A DNA stretch of 64,000 nucleotides. Origin: Billgrantia campisalis. GTDB taxonomy: Bacteria > Pseudomonadota > Gammaproteobacteria > Pseudomonadales > Halomonadaceae. Positions 41,758-50,898 of this stretch are shown here, in pieces (position 1 is the first letter of the stretch; each line of letters opens with the position of its first letter). Under the pieces are notes generated by a model. The model was given only the letters and a program-made list of their open reading frames with translations, made no database searches and was not told where the DNA came from. The stretch spans positions 62,001 through 126,000 of the forward strand of contig NZ_JABFUC010000004.1 in the NCBI RefSeq assembly GCF_022341425.1, read 5' to 3'. The translations under genes and the position numbers were made by a program.

Positions 41758-42318
41758 TCAGTTCCAGCGCTGGACGAAGTCGTCGATGCGGTGCTCGGCC
41801 AGCGGCTTGTGACGCCCGCCCAGCTGGCCGATGTAGACGAAGGCCACCACTTCGTCGTCTTCATCCAGACCGAGCCCCTTGTGAACGGCAGGGTCGAAGG
41901 CGTACTTGCCGCTGCGCCACATGGCGCCGAGTCCCAGCGCCTGGGCGGCGAGCAGGATGCCGTGGGCCGCACAGCCGGCGGAGATGACCTGTTCGACCTT
42001 TGGCACCTTGGGAATATCGGGGGTGACCTTGGCGATCACCGCGATGATCATCGGCGCGCGCAGCGGCTTCTTGCGGGCGGCATCCAGCACCGCGTCTCCG
42101 GCATGGGGATCTTCGCGGAATTCCGCCTCGGCGAAGAGCTCACCCAGCCGGCTCAGGCCCTCACCGGAAAACTCGATGAAGCGCCAGGGGCGCAGTTCCT
42201 TGTGGTCCGGGGCGCGCAGGGCGGCCCGATAGATTGCCTCGAGCTGCTCGGGGCTCGGCGGCGGCCCCATCAGCTTGCCCATGGAGCTGCGCTCGTGCAG
42301 CAGGGTCATCGCGTCCAT
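41758..42318 (-). CDS. YdjA-like nitroreductase
   Basis: This 186-residue FMN-dependent nitroreductase has an N-terminal FMN-contact segment (LLHERSSMGKL), the block APDHKELRPWRFIEF, and a late GLGAMWRSGKYAFD, all as in YdjA-type minimal nitroreductases. GGGAGAGACGG lies before the start. Family members reduce nitro compounds or quinones with NAD(P)H. The gene is upstream of the thioesterase. Confidence 0.88.
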   Translation of the reverse strand: MDAMTLLHERSSMGKLMGPPPSPEQLEAIYRAALRAPDHKELRPWRFIEFSGEGLSRLGELFAEAEFREDPHAGDAVLDAARKKPLRAPMIIAVIAKVTPDIPKVPKVEQVISAGCAAHGILLAAQALGLGAMWRSGKYAFDPAVHKGLGLDEDDEVVAFVYIGQLGGRHKPLAEHRIDDFVQRWN

Positions 42319-42402
42319 ACCGTCTCTCCCTTATCAGGACTTCAACGAGAAGAATTCTCGACACTCTATCAGCTGTGCCCTCGACGCTCACCCCGCGCAT
42401 GG

Positions 42403-43242
42403 CTACTGACGGGCCAGGCGCAGCGGCTCGGGGGGGCGCTCGCCCGGGGTGGCGCGCCAGGGGCTGATATCGAGCCCGCCGCGGCGCACGTAGCGGGCCA
42501 GCACCAGCAGGCGCTCGGGCCGGGCACGCGCCATCAGATCGGTGAAGATATGCTCGACGCAGTGTTCGTGGAAATCCTGATGCTGACGGTAGCCGATCAG
42601 GTAGCGCAGCAGGCCCTCGCGGTCGAGCCGCGGCCCGCGATAGCGAATCAGCACGCTGCCCCAGTCGGGTTGGCCGGTGACCGGGCAGTTGGACTTGAGC
42701 AGATGCGAATGGAGCGTCTCCTCGACGATCTCGCCCTCCCCCACGATGAGATGTTCCGGGCTCGGGGTGTAGTCGCGGATCTCGATATCCAGCTCATCCA
42801 GGCACTCGCCGGGCAGGCGCCGCGGGGCCAGCGCCTCGTCGTCCACGTCGAACAGTTCGACGGACACGGCGGCCCCCGCGGCCCGGGACAGATCGCCGAG
42901 CAGGGTCTCGATGACCTGCTCACGACTGGCAAAGCGGGTCTGGTTGAAGCCATTCAGGTAGAGCTTCCACGACTTGGATTCGATCAGGCAGGGCGAATCC
43001 GCCGGCAGGCGAAAGCGCGCCACGGCGACGACCGGCTTGCCCCGGGCATTGAGCCAGCTGACCTCGAAGGCATGCCATTCATCCTCGCCGACGAACGGCA
43101 GCTTGCCCTCCTCGATACCCAGCGGCGCACGGTTGGCGGCGCGGGGAATGGGATAGAGCAGCCCGGCGTCGTAGCGGTCAGGATAGGCCGACTCGCGGCC
43201 CAGCGGGGCATGCGCGAGCGTGTCGGGGCGATCGTGATTCAT
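42403..43242 (-). CDS. queF: NADPH-dependent preQ0 reductase QueF (long form)
   Basis: This 279-residue bimodular QueF reduces 7-cyano-7-deazaguanine to preQ1 in queuosine synthesis. LIESKSWKLYLNGFNQTRF is the substrate-binding QueF motif. The nucleophilic cysteine is in KSNCPVTGQPDWGSV, and FHEHCVEHIF supplies further active-site residues. Length fits the E. coli type rather than the short B. subtilis type. It lies 3 bp after an ABC permease gene and probably shares its transcript. Confidence 0.96.
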   Translation of the reverse strand: MNHDRPDTLAHAPLGRESAYPDRYDAGLLYPIPRAANRAPLGIEEGKLPFVGEDEWHAFEVSWLNARGKPVVAVARFRLPADSPCLIESKSWKLYLNGFNQTRFASREQVIETLLGDLSRAAGAAVSVELFDVDDEALAPRRLPGECLDELDIEIRDYTPSPEHLIVGEGEIVEETLHSHLLKSNCPVTGQPDWGSVLIRYRGPRLDREGLLRYLIGYRQHQDFHEHCVEHIFTDLMARARPERLLVLARYVRRGGLDISPWRATPGERPPEPLRLARQ

Positions 43243-43245
43243 GAT

Positions 43246-44019
43246 TTAGCTTCTGATGCCTTTGCCGCGCTCCAGCATCCACAGGGCGATGACGAAGAGC
43301 ACGATAATGAAAGTGAAGATGGCCGCGAGCGCCCAGCCCACCGGGATATCGGACACACCGAGAAACCCGTGGCGAAAGACGTTGACCATATACAGGATCG
43401 GGTTGAGCAGAGAGACATTCTGCCAGAAAGTCGGCAGCAACGAGATCGAATAGAAGACCCCGCCCAGGTAGGTCAGCGGCGTGAGCACGAAGGTGGGCAC
43501 GATGGAGACATCGTCGAACTTGTCGGCCAGCAGGGCGTTGATAAAACCGCCGATGGAGAACAGGGCCGCGGTCAGCACCACCACGCCAACGGTGAGCACC
43601 GGATAGGCGACGCTGATCCGGGTGAAGAACAGCGATACGATGGTGACGATCAGCCCCACGCCCAGGCCGCGGGCCATGCCGCCGAGCACGAAACCGGTCA
43701 GAATGACCCAGTTGGGCATCGGCGAGACCATCATCTCCTCCACGCTGCGCTGGAACTTGTTGGAGAAGAAGCTGGAGGCCACGTTGGAGTAACTGTTGGT
43801 GATCACCGCCATCATGATCAGCCCCGGGACGATGAAGTCCATGTAGCTGAAACCGTCCATCTCACCGATCCGCGGCCCGATCAGGTTGCCGAAGATGATG
43901 AAGTACATGGTCATGGTGATGGACGGCGGGAGCAGGGTCTGGGGCCAAATACGCGTGAAGCGCTTGATCTCCTTGTGCACCAGGGTCCAGAGGGCGATGG
44001 CGGTCTGCGTCGGGGTCAT
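43246..44019 (-). CDS. ABC-2 type exporter permease (YadH-like)
   Basis: This 257-residue protein has six hydrophobic segments and the ABC-2 permease blocks FIVPGLIMMAVITNSYSNVA, FQRSVEEMMVSPMPNWVIL and LTYLGGVFYSISLLP, as in YadH. With the ATPase encoded just upstream it forms an exporter of unknown substrate. The start overlaps the ATPase stop by 4 bp. Confidence 0.93.
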   Translation of the reverse strand: MTPTQTAIALWTLVHKEIKRFTRIWPQTLLPPSITMTMYFIIFGNLIGPRIGEMDGFSYMDFIVPGLIMMAVITNSYSNVASSFFSNKFQRSVEEMMVSPMPNWVILTGFVLGGMARGLGVGLIVTIVSLFFTRISVAYPVLTVGVVVLTAALFSIGGFINALLADKFDDVSIVPTFVLTPLTYLGGVFYSISLLPTFWQNVSLLNPILYMVNVFRHGFLGVSDIPVGWALAAIFTFIIVLFVIALWMLERGKGIRS

Positions 44020-44978
44020 GCGCGGGCCTCCGCGCCGACCGCCGCGGCATGCTCGGCGTTGCCCTGCTCCACCATGGAGACGAACATCTCCTCGAGCCGG
44101 TTGGCCCGGTTGCGCATGGAGACCACCTGGATGCCCTGCTGGCTGAGGGCATCGAAGATCTCGTTCAGCCGCTGGCCGCGGTGCACCACCACCGACAGCT
44201 GGGCACGGTCGACCTGGCGCACCTCGAAGCCTTCGACCCGGGGCGCCTCCTCCAGCGCCTCAGACAGGTCGAGCAGGAAGGTCTCGGTGTCGAGTTCGGC
44301 CAGCAGCTCGCGCACGCCGGTGTTCCGGATGATCTCGCCGTGATTGATGATCGCCACGTTGCGGCACAGGCTCTCGGCCTCTTCCAGGTAGTGGGTGGTC
44401 AGGATGATGGTGGTGCCCTCCTCGCGGTTGATGCGGCGCATGTAGTCCCACATGCTGCGGCGCAGCTCGATGTCCACCCCCGCCGTCGGCTCATCCAGAA
44501 TCAGCAGCTTGGGGCGGTGCATCAGCGCACGGGCGATCATCAGCCGGCGCTTCATGCCGCCGGAGAGCATGCGCGCGCTGCCGCGGCGCTTGTCCCACAG
44601 GCCAAGGTCCTTGAGCAGCCGCTCGGCCCGCGGCAGCGCCTCGCGGCGCGACATGCCGTAGTAGCCCGCCTGGGCGAGCACGATATCGATGACCTTCTCG
44701 AACTGGTTGAAGTTGAATTCCTGGGGCACCACGCCCAGGTGGTACTTGGCGCGGGCGAAGTCGCGGTCGGTATCGATCCCGAAGATCGACACCTTGCCGG
44801 CGCTCTTCTGCACCAGCGAACAGACCACCCCCAGGGTGGTGGACTTGCCGGCACCGTTGGGGCCCAGCAAGGCGAAGAAGTCGCCCTGCTCGACATCGAG
44901 GTCAATGCCCTTGAGGGCGTGAAAACCGTTGCGGTACACCTTGGTCAGGCCACGGATCGACAGCGCCGGTTCGGCCAT
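44016..44978 (-). CDS. ABC exporter ATP-binding protein (YadG-like)
   Basis: The ATG at 44978 (AAGGATGTC upstream) gives 320 residues. Walker A is GPNGAGKST, the ABC signature is LSGGMKRRL, Walker B is LLILDEPTAGVD, and the H-loop lies in IILTTHYLEEAE. The C-terminal domain ends in a basic tail typical of YadG. Its partner permease follows with 4-bp overlap, and queF comes next. Confidence 0.94.
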   Translation of the reverse strand: MAEPALSIRGLTKVYRNGFHALKGIDLDVEQGDFFALLGPNGAGKSTTLGVVCSLVQKSAGKVSIFGIDTDRDFARAKYHLGVVPQEFNFNQFEKVIDIVLAQAGYYGMSRREALPRAERLLKDLGLWDKRRGSARMLSGGMKRRLMIARALMHRPKLLILDEPTAGVDIELRRSMWDYMRRINREEGTTIILTTHYLEEAESLCRNVAIINHGEIIRNTGVRELLAELDTETFLLDLSEALEEAPRVEGFEVRQVDRAQLSVVVHRGQRLNEIFDALSQQGIQVVSMRNRANRLEEMFVSMVEQGNAEHAAAVGAEARA

Positions 44979-45145
44979 GAGACATCCTTGCATTGGGATC
45001 GGGGAGCGACACAAGACATTAGGGCGCAAAGGAATTTTTCAAGTCGCGCCGGGAAAAAACGCAGCACGCCCTCGCCGGTTGGCAAGGTCATCGAAATCAT
45101 GTGTTAAGGGGGCCGAGCCTTGGCATTGATAAGGCTGGAGGAAAC

Positions 45146-45220
45146 TGGAGCGGGAAAGGAGATTCGAACTCCCGACCCTCGCCTTGGCAAGGCGATGCTC
45201 TACCACTGAGCTATTCCCGC
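45146..45220 (-). tRNA. tRNA-Gly(GCC), copy 1
   Basis: Cloverleaf starting GCGGGAATAGCTCAGTGG with anticodon loop CTTGCCAAG (GCC) and T-arm GGGAGTTCGAATCTCC, ending TCCA with encoded CCA. It is the last gene of the leftward six-tRNA array. A weak hairpin (AGCCTT/AAGGCT near 45115-45135) may end the transcript. Confidence 0.97.
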
Positions 45221-45239
45221 TTTTCGATGCAAATCGAGG

Positions 45240-45315
45240 TGGCGTCCCATAGGGGGTTCGAACCCCTGTTCCCGCCGTGAAAGGGCGGTGTCCTAGGCCA
45301 CTAGACGAATGGGAC
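45240..45315 (-). tRNA. tRNA-Glu(TTC), copy 1
   Basis: Starts GTCCCATTCGTCTAGTGG, anticodon stem-loop CCGCCCTTTCACGGCGG (anticodon TTC), encoded CCA. In the D-arm this copy reads GGCCTAGG where the two others read GGTCTAGG. Confidence 0.97.
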
Positions 45316-45334
45316 GCAAAAAACGTGTCGCGTT

Positions 45335-45409
45335 TGGAGCGGGAAAGGAGATTCGAACTCCCGACCCTCGCCTTGGCAAGGCGATGCTCTACCACTGAGC
45401 TATTCCCGC
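45335..45409 (-). tRNA. tRNA-Gly(GCC), copy 2
   Basis: Same sequence as copy 1, anticodon GCC, encoded CCA. It lies between Glu copies 1 and 2. Confidence 0.97.
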
Positions 45410-45468
45410 ATGCACGACAGTCTATGCTATCAATATCGCAACCGCTATTGCGGATGCAACCGGAAGCG

Positions 45469-45544
45469 TGGCGTCCCATAGGGGGTTCGAACCCCTGTTC
45501 CCGCCGTGAAAGGGCGGTGTCCTAGACCACTAGACGAATGGGAC
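45469..45544 (-). tRNA. tRNA-Glu(TTC), copy 2
   Basis: Anticodon TTC, encoded CCA, D-arm GGTCTAGG. Identical to copy 3. Confidence 0.97.
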
Positions 45545-45548
45545 GCAT

Positions 45549-45623
45549 TGGAGCGGGAAAGGAGATTCGAACTCCCGACCCTCGCCTTGGCAAGGCGATG
45601 CTCTACCACTGAGCTATTCCCGC
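45549..45623 (-). tRNA. tRNA-Gly(GCC), copy 3
   Basis: Same as the other Gly copies. Only 4 bp separate it from Glu copy 2. Confidence 0.97.
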
Positions 45624-45647
45624 ATTCCGGTACTCTGATGAAGCGAT

Positions 45648-45723
45648 TGGCGTCCCATAGGGGGTTCGAACCCCTGTTCCCGCCGTGAAAGGGCGGTGTC
45701 CTAGACCACTAGACGAATGGGAC
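45648..45723 (-). tRNA. tRNA-Glu(TTC), copy 3
   Basis: First gene in the direction of transcription. Anticodon TTC, encoded CCA. The array is three tandem Gly-Glu units in which the tRNAs are conserved and the spacers are not. Confidence 0.97.
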
Positions 45724-45877
45724 GCAGCCGTCTCGCCTCAACGAAGTGGCGCGAATGTTACTCAAGGCTCCGGGAGCTGTCAACACTCACCCGTGAACGC
45801 CTTGGGACTGGAAATGACGGGGACATTCGATGTCTGATGGACACACATAACGGAAAGCACGCAGCAGGAGAGACGCC

Positions 45878-46279
45878 ATGCGCAAGAAAATCGAGAAGAG
45901 CGACGCCGAGTGGCGGGCCCAGCTCACCCCGGAGCAGTATCGCGTCACCCGCGAGAAAGGCACCGAGCCCCCCTACAGCGGGAACTACCGGGTCAGCGAC
46001 GAGCACGGCATCTACCACTGCGTGTGCTGCAATGCCCCGCTGTTCGAGAACGAGCACAAGTTCGATGCCGGCTGCGGCTGGCCGAGCTTCGACCGGCCCT
46101 TGGGCAAGTCGGCAGTGGAAGAGCACCTCGACGATACTCACGGCATGCAGCGCACCGAGGTCGTCTGTTCCCACTGCAACGCCCACCTGGGCCATGTCTT
46201 CCCCGACGGGCCGCCCGACACCACCGGCCTGCGCTACTGCATCAACTCGGTGGCCATCAGCTTCCATCCCGGCGAATAG
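45878..46279 (+). CDS. msrB: Peptide-methionine (R)-S-oxide reductase MsrB
   Basis: This 133-residue repair enzyme reduces methionine-R-sulfoxide in proteins. Zinc-binding pairs are in [11 protein letters not shown] and [14 protein letters not shown]. The fingerprint DAGCGWPSF is present, and the catalytic cysteine is in [13 protein letters not shown]. Length and motifs are standard. GCAGGAGAGACGCC precedes the start. Confidence 0.97.
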   Translation: MRKKIEKSDAEWRAQLTPEQYRVTREKGTEPPYSGNYRVSDEHGIYHCVCCNAPLFENEHKFDAGCGWPSFDRPLGKSAVEEHLDDTHGMQRTEVVCSHCNAHLGHVFPDGPPDTTGLRYCINSVAISFHPGE

Positions 46280-46301
46280 CGGCCCCTGTCTGCCCTGAAA
46301 T

Positions 46302-46337
46302 GGCCGCCCTCTGGTATAGTGGGCGGCCGTTTCTTTT
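46302..46337 (+). terminator. Rho-independent terminator of msrB
   Basis: GGCCGCCC pairs with GGGCGGCC across a 12-base loop and is followed by GTTTCTTTT. It begins 23 bp after the msrB stop and ends just before the ylqF ribosome site. Confidence 0.85.
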
Positions 46338-46353
46338 AGGCAGGAGAGGCTCG

Positions 46354-47337
46354 ATGCTCGGCTGGTACCCGGGACACATGAACAAGGCGCGCCGGCAGAT
46401 TCAGGAGGCGCTGCCGGAGATCGACGTGGCGATCGAGGTGCTCGACGCCCGCCTGCCCTACTCCAGCGCCAACCCCATGCTGGCGACCCTGACCCGCCAC
46501 AAGCCGGTGCTCAAGATCCTCTCGCGGGCCGACCTGGCCGATCCCGAGCGCACCCGCGAGTGGGTCGCCCACTTCGACGCCCAGCCCGACACCCGCGCGC
46601 TCGCCATCACCACCACCAACGCCCGCGAACTCAAGCGCATTCCCAAGCTGTGCCACGAGCTGGCGGGCGCCGTGCGGGCCGACCGCGATGTGCGGGTCAT
46701 GGTCATGGGCATTCCCAACGTCGGTAAATCGACGCTGATCAACGGCTTGGCCGGACGCACCCTGGCCAAGACCGGCAACGAACCGGCGGTGACCAAGCGC
46801 CAGCAGAAGGTGCGCATCGGCGGCCGGGTGGCGCTGACCGACACCCCCGGGGTGCTGTGGCCGAAGATCGAGGATCAGGCCAGCGCCTATCGCCTGGCGG
46901 CCAGCGGCGCCATTCGCGATACCGCCATCGACTATATCGACGTCGGCGTGGTCACCGCCGCCGAGCTGGCCAAGCGCTACCCCGAGGCGCTCAAGGGACG
47001 CTACAAGCTTAGGGCGCTGCCCCCTTACACGGCCCATCCCGAGGCGGAGCGGGTCGAGGCCGATGGCCCCCAACGCCCCGATCTGCTGGCGCTGGCCGGC
47101 TTCGACGGGCATGCCATCCTTACCGAGATCGCCGCCAAGCGCGGCGGCCTGCGCCCCGGCGGCGAGGTGGACCTGCACCGCGGCGCCGAGGTGCTGCTGC
47201 ACGAGCTGCGCGACGGCAAGCTCGGCCGCCTGACGCTGGAAACGCCGGCCGACATTCCGCCGCCGGTGGCACCGGAAGCACTCGACGAGGCCGTCGCCCC
47301 CGACAACCGTGGCGGCCCGGGCAGCGAGCCCGCATAA
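46354..47337 (+). CDS. ylqF: YlqF/RbgA-type ribosome-biogenesis GTPase
   Basis: This 327-residue circularly permuted GTPase begins WYPGHMNKARRQI, the YlqF signature. The G4-like motif (SRADLAD, departing from NKxD) comes first, then G1 GIPNVGKST and G3 DTPG. RbgA helps mature the large ribosomal subunit in B. subtilis; the proteobacterial role is less clear. CAGGAGAGGC lies upstream of the ATG. The C-terminus beyond about 285 is Pro/Ala-rich and extended. Confidence 0.92.
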   Translation: MLGWYPGHMNKARRQIQEALPEIDVAIEVLDARLPYSSANPMLATLTRHKPVLKILSRADLADPERTREWVAHFDAQPDTRALAITTTNARELKRIPKLCHELAGAVRADRDVRVMVMGIPNVGKSTLINGLAGRTLAKTGNEPAVTKRQQKVRIGGRVALTDTPGVLWPKIEDQASAYRLAASGAIRDTAIDYIDVGVVTAAELAKRYPEALKGRYKLRALPPYTAHPEAERVEADGPQRPDLLALAGFDGHAILTEIAAKRGGLRPGGEVDLHRGAEVLLHELRDGKLGRLTLETPADIPPPVAPEALDEAVAPDNRGGPGSEPA

Positions 47338-47395
47338 TCACCCGAGTCGCCCCGCGTCGGGCGGCCACTGGACACCACTGGAATTCGGATACGCC

Positions 47396-48628
47396 ATGGA
47401 CACGCCCGCCCTTTTCAGGAAATCGCACAAGCTCGACAACGTCTGCTACGACATCCGCGGCCCGGTGCTCGAGCACGCCAAGCGGCTGGAAGACGAAGGC
47501 CAGCGCATTTTGAAGCTGAACATCGGCAACCCAGCACCATTCGGCTTCGAGGCGCCGGAGGAGATCCTCCAGGACGTGATGCGCAACCTGCCCACGGCCC
47601 AGGGCTACTGCGACTCCAAGGGGCTCTACTCGGCGCGCAAGGCGATCATGCAGGAGTGCCAGCGCAAGGAGATTCCCGGCGTCGGTATCGAGGACATCTT
47701 CATCGGCAACGGGGTGTCCGAGCTGATCGTGATGGCGCTGCAGGCGCTGCTCAACGACGGCGACGAGGTACTGATCCCCGCCCCGGACTATCCACTGTGG
47801 ACCGCCGCCGCCAATCTCTCCGGCGGCCATGCCGTGCACTACCGCTGCGACGAGCAGGCCGACTGGGCGCCGGACCTGGACGACATTCGCGCCAAGGTCA
47901 CCGGCCACACCCGGGCCATCGTGATCATCAACCCCAACAACCCCACCGGCGCCGTCTACCCGCCCGAGGTGGTGCGCGAGCTGCTGGAGATCGCCCGCCA
48001 GCACGACCTGGTGGTGTTCTCCGACGAGATCTACGACAAGATCCTCTACGACGACACCGAGCATGTCTCCACCGGGGCGCTGGCCGACGAGGACCAGCTG
48101 GTGGTGACCATGAACGGCCTGTCGAAGAGCTACCGCTGCGCCGGCTTCCGTTCCGGCTGGATGACACTCTCCGGCAGCGTCGCCATGCAGCGCGCTTCCG
48201 ACTTCATCCAGGGCATCAACATGCTGGCCTCGATGCGGCTGTGTGCCAACGTGCCGGCCCAGCACGCCATCCAGACCGCGCTGGGCGGCTATCAGTCGAT
48301 CAACGACCTGATCCTGCCCGGCGGGCGCCTGCTGGCCCAGCGCGACATTACCTTTGAAAAACTCAACGCCATTCCCGGGGTGTCGTGCACCAAGGCCAAG
48401 GGCGCGCTCTACGCCTTCCCGCGGCTCGACCCCAAGGTGTTCAATATCCAGGACGACCAGCAGATGGTGCTCGACCTGCTGCTGCAGGAGAAGATCCTGC
48501 TGGTGCAGGGCACCGCTTTCAACTGGCCCGAGCCCGATCACGTGCGCATCGTCACCCTGCCCTGGGCTGACCAGCTGGGGGATGCCCTGGATCGCTTTGC
48601 GCGTTTCCTGTCGCGCTACCGGCAATAG
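47396..48628 (+). CDS. alaA: Glutamate-pyruvate aminotransferase AlaA-like
   Basis: From the ATG at 47396 this is a 410-residue fold-type I PLP enzyme. Features are LNIGNPAPFGFEAP near the N-terminus, VIINPNNPTGAVYP, the strand VVFSDEIYDKILYD and the PLP lysine in LSKSYRCAGFRSGW. Length and motif content match AlaA (YfbQ), the main alanine-forming transaminase. An upstream in-frame extension is possible but has no ribosome site. htpX follows, as in related genomes. Confidence 0.93.
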   Translation: MDTPALFRKSHKLDNVCYDIRGPVLEHAKRLEDEGQRILKLNIGNPAPFGFEAPEEILQDVMRNLPTAQGYCDSKGLYSARKAIMQECQRKEIPGVGIEDIFIGNGVSELIVMALQALLNDGDEVLIPAPDYPLWTAAANLSGGHAVHYRCDEQADWAPDLDDIRAKVTGHTRAIVIINPNNPTGAVYPPEVVRELLEIARQHDLVVFSDEIYDKILYDDTEHVSTGALADEDQLVVTMNGLSKSYRCAGFRSGWMTLSGSVAMQRASDFIQGINMLASMRLCANVPAQHAIQTALGGYQSINDLILPGGRLLAQRDITFEKLNAIPGVSCTKAKGALYAFPRLDPKVFNIQDDQQMVLDLLLQEKILLVQGTAFNWPEPDHVRIVTLPWADQLGDALDRFARFLSRYRQ

Positions 48629-48747
48629 CCGCGGCCAAGCGTCCGGCTTGAAACCCGGCGACCCAGACCGTATCTAAGCAACAGCTTTTGGACGCTGCGC
48701 CCAGCGCAGCGCCGCCCCCTTACGATGACATTGGGAGAACCCGAACC

Positions 48748-49647
48748 ATGCTGCGAATCCTGCTCTTTCTGGGCACCAACCTGGGCGTCATTATCGTCGC
48801 CAGCATTACCCTGCGCCTGTTGGGAGTGGAAGGCTACCTGCGCGGCCAGGGCATCAACTTCAACGCCCTGCTGATTTTCTGCTTCATCGTCGGCATGGCC
48901 GGGTCGATGATCTCGCTGTTCATCTCCAAGTGGATGGCCAAGCGCGCCACCGGCACGGTGATCATCGAGACGCCGTCGAATGCCACCGAGAAGTGGCTGG
49001 TCGATACCGTGGAAGAGCTCTCCCGCCAGGCCGGCATCAAGACGCCGGAGGTGGGTATCTTCCCGGCCCAGCAGTCCAACGCCTTCGCCACCGGCTGGAA
49101 CCGCAACGACGCCCTGGTGGCGGTCTCCGCCGGGCTGCTCAACCGCATGCGCCCCGAGGAGGTGCGCGCGGTGCTGGCCCACGAGATCGGCCACGTGGCC
49201 AACGGCGACATGGTGACCCTGGCGCTGATCCAGGGGGTGGTGAACACCTTCGTGATGTTCTTCGCCCGGGTGGTCGCTCACCTGGTGGACCAGTTCCTCA
49301 AGAGCCGCAGCGACGGCGCGGGGCTCGGCTTCATGGGCTACTTCGCGGTGGTGATCGTCGCCGAGATCGTGTTCGGCATCATCGCTTCGGCCATCGTCGC
49401 CTGGTTCTCGCGCTTCCGGGAGTACCGCGCCGACGCCGCCGGCGCGCAGCTCGCCGGCTCCGGGGCCATGATCAACGCCCTGGCCCGCCTCAAGGCCGAG
49501 ACCGAAATGCCCGACCAGATGCCCGACACCCTGCGCGCCATGGCCATCACCAAGGGCCAGACCAAGTCGCTGATGGAGCGGCTGTTCGCCAGCCATCCGC
49601 CGCTGGATGATCGCATCCGCGCACTGAAGGAAGCCGCCTACCGCTGA
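48748..49647 (+). CDS. htpX: Membrane protease HtpX
   Basis: The ATG at 48748 (TTGGGAGAACC upstream) gives 299 residues with two N-terminal and two central membrane helices. The zinc motif is [13 protein letters not shown] and the third ligand glutamate lies in [14 protein letters not shown]. HtpX degrades damaged membrane proteins. The SHPPLDDRI block near the C-terminus is also typical. Monocistronic, with a strong terminator. Confidence 0.97.
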   Translation: MLRILLFLGTNLGVIIVASITLRLLGVEGYLRGQGINFNALLIFCFIVGMAGSMISLFISKWMAKRATGTVIIETPSNATEKWLVDTVEELSRQAGIKTPEVGIFPAQQSNAFATGWNRNDALVAVSAGLLNRMRPEEVRAVLAHEIGHVANGDMVTLALIQGVVNTFVMFFARVVAHLVDQFLKSRSDGAGLGFMGYFAVVIVAEIVFGIIASAIVAWFSRFREYRADAAGAQLAGSGAMINALARLKAETEMPDQMPDTLRAMAITKGQTKSLMERLFASHPPLDDRIRALKEAAYR

Positions 49648-49676
49648 TCCACACCCTTCGGTTCGATCAACGCAAC

Positions 49677-49710
49677 CGCAGCGGGCCCGCCATTTGGCGG
49701 GCCCGCTGCG
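49677..49710. terminator. Bidirectional hairpin terminator
   Basis: CGCAGCGGGCCCGCC and its complement form a perfect 15-bp stem around ATTT, between convergent htpX and pdxB. T-runs are short, but the stem is very stable. Confidence 0.8.
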
Positions 49711-49738
49711 TTGGGTCGGCAGGCAGCTGAGAGGGTCG

Positions 49739-50896
49739 CTACGGCTCGCTCACCGCAAAGCCGGCGGCCCTCAGCAGCGGCGCCAGCTCGCGGGCCTTTC
49801 CATGCAGGCCAACCGCCAGGGTGACGAACTCCCGGCGCAGCGGGTAGTCGGCCCGGCAGGCGTCGAAGCCCTTCGCGATGCCCTGGCGCCCGGCCTCGCG
49901 GCGCAGGCTGTCATGGTCGCGGCGCACGTCGTAGACCGCCCGTGCGCAGAGCCTCAGGGCCTCCTCGGGGGCGATCCCCTCGCCCAGCTCCAGGCGCGCC
50001 ACGGGCGGCGCCGGCAGCAGCTCGGACAGCGCCAGTTGCGCCGGCTGGCCCAGGTGGTGAGAGAGTGCGTTGTAGATCTGATGGGTGCCGCGCAGCTTGC
50101 CGTCCAGGCTGTAGCCGGCGATATGCGGGGTGGCCAGCGTCGCCAGGTCGCGCAGCGCCGCATCGATGCCGGGTTCACGCTCCCAGACGTCCAGCACCGC
50201 GGCGATATCGCCCTGGCCCGCCAGGCGCTGCCGCAGCGCCAGGCCGTCCACGCAGGGACCGCGGCCGGCGTTGAGCAGCACCGTGCCCGGCGCCAGCTCG
50301 GCGATGCGCTGCGCGCCGAGCAGGTGGTGGGTGGCATGGGGCCCTTCCCGGGTCAGCGGGGTATGCAGGCAGAGCACGTCGCATTCATCGATCAACGTAT
50401 CCAGGTCGCTGAACGCCTTGGCCCCGTCGGGTGCGGCCTCCCGCTCGGCCCGGGGCGGGTCGCAGGCCAGGCACTCGATGCCCAGGGCGGAGAGCCTGCT
50501 CAGCAGCCGGCCGCCCACGTTGCCGACCCCGACGATACCGATACGCCGCTTGCCGAGCAGCCAGCCCTGGCGCTCGGCCAGGGTCAGCAGGCTGACCAGC
50601 ACATAGTCGACCACCGCCTCGGCGTTGCAGCCCGGGGCGCTGGCGAAGGCGATGCCGTGGCGGGCCAGGGCCGCCTGGTCGACATGATCCGTGCCGATGG
50701 TGCAGGTGCCCACGAAGCGCAGCCGTGAGCCGGCCACCAGCGCCTCATCGACACGGGTGATCGAGCGCACTACCAGGGCGTCGGCATGGCGCACCACCGC
50801 GGCGTCGATCTCGCGCCCCGGCAGGCGCACCACCTCCCCCAGCGCCCCAAAGCACGTCTCCGCTGCCGGTACGTTGGCATCCACGATGATTCGCAT
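49739..50896 (-). CDS. pdxB: Erythronate-4-phosphate dehydrogenase PdxB
   Basis: The ATG at 50896 (GGGAGTGAGC upstream) gives 385 residues of a 2-hydroxyacid dehydrogenase in pyridoxal phosphate synthesis. IVDANVPAAETCFGALG opens the protein; GTCTIGTDHVD, the NAD-binding GIVGVGNVGGRL, NAGRGPCVDG and HIAGYSLDGK are the PdxB landmarks, with R, E and H catalytic residues. The start lies 2 bp after the preceding gene's stop. Confidence 0.96.
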   Translation of the reverse strand: MRIIVDANVPAAETCFGALGEVVRLPGREIDAAVVRHADALVVRSITRVDEALVAGSRLRFVGTCTIGTDHVDQAALARHGIAFASAPGCNAEAVVDYVLVSLLTLAERQGWLLGKRRIGIVGVGNVGGRLLSRLSALGIECLACDPPRAEREAAPDGAKAFSDLDTLIDECDVLCLHTPLTREGPHATHHLLGAQRIAELAPGTVLLNAGRGPCVDGLALRQRLAGQGDIAAVLDVWEREPGIDAALRDLATLATPHIAGYSLDGKLRGTHQIYNALSHHLGQPAQLALSELLPAPPVARLELGEGIAPEEALRLCARAVYDVRRDHDSLRREAGRQGIAKGFDACRADYPLRREFVTLAVGLHGKARELAPLLRAAGFAVSEP

Positions 50897-50898
50897 GC

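Noticed and set aside
41716..44343. An 875-codon rightward open frame opposite the nitroreductase, queF and the ABC permease
   Set aside because: It spans three well-supported leftward genes and has no recognisable protein pattern or ribosome site.
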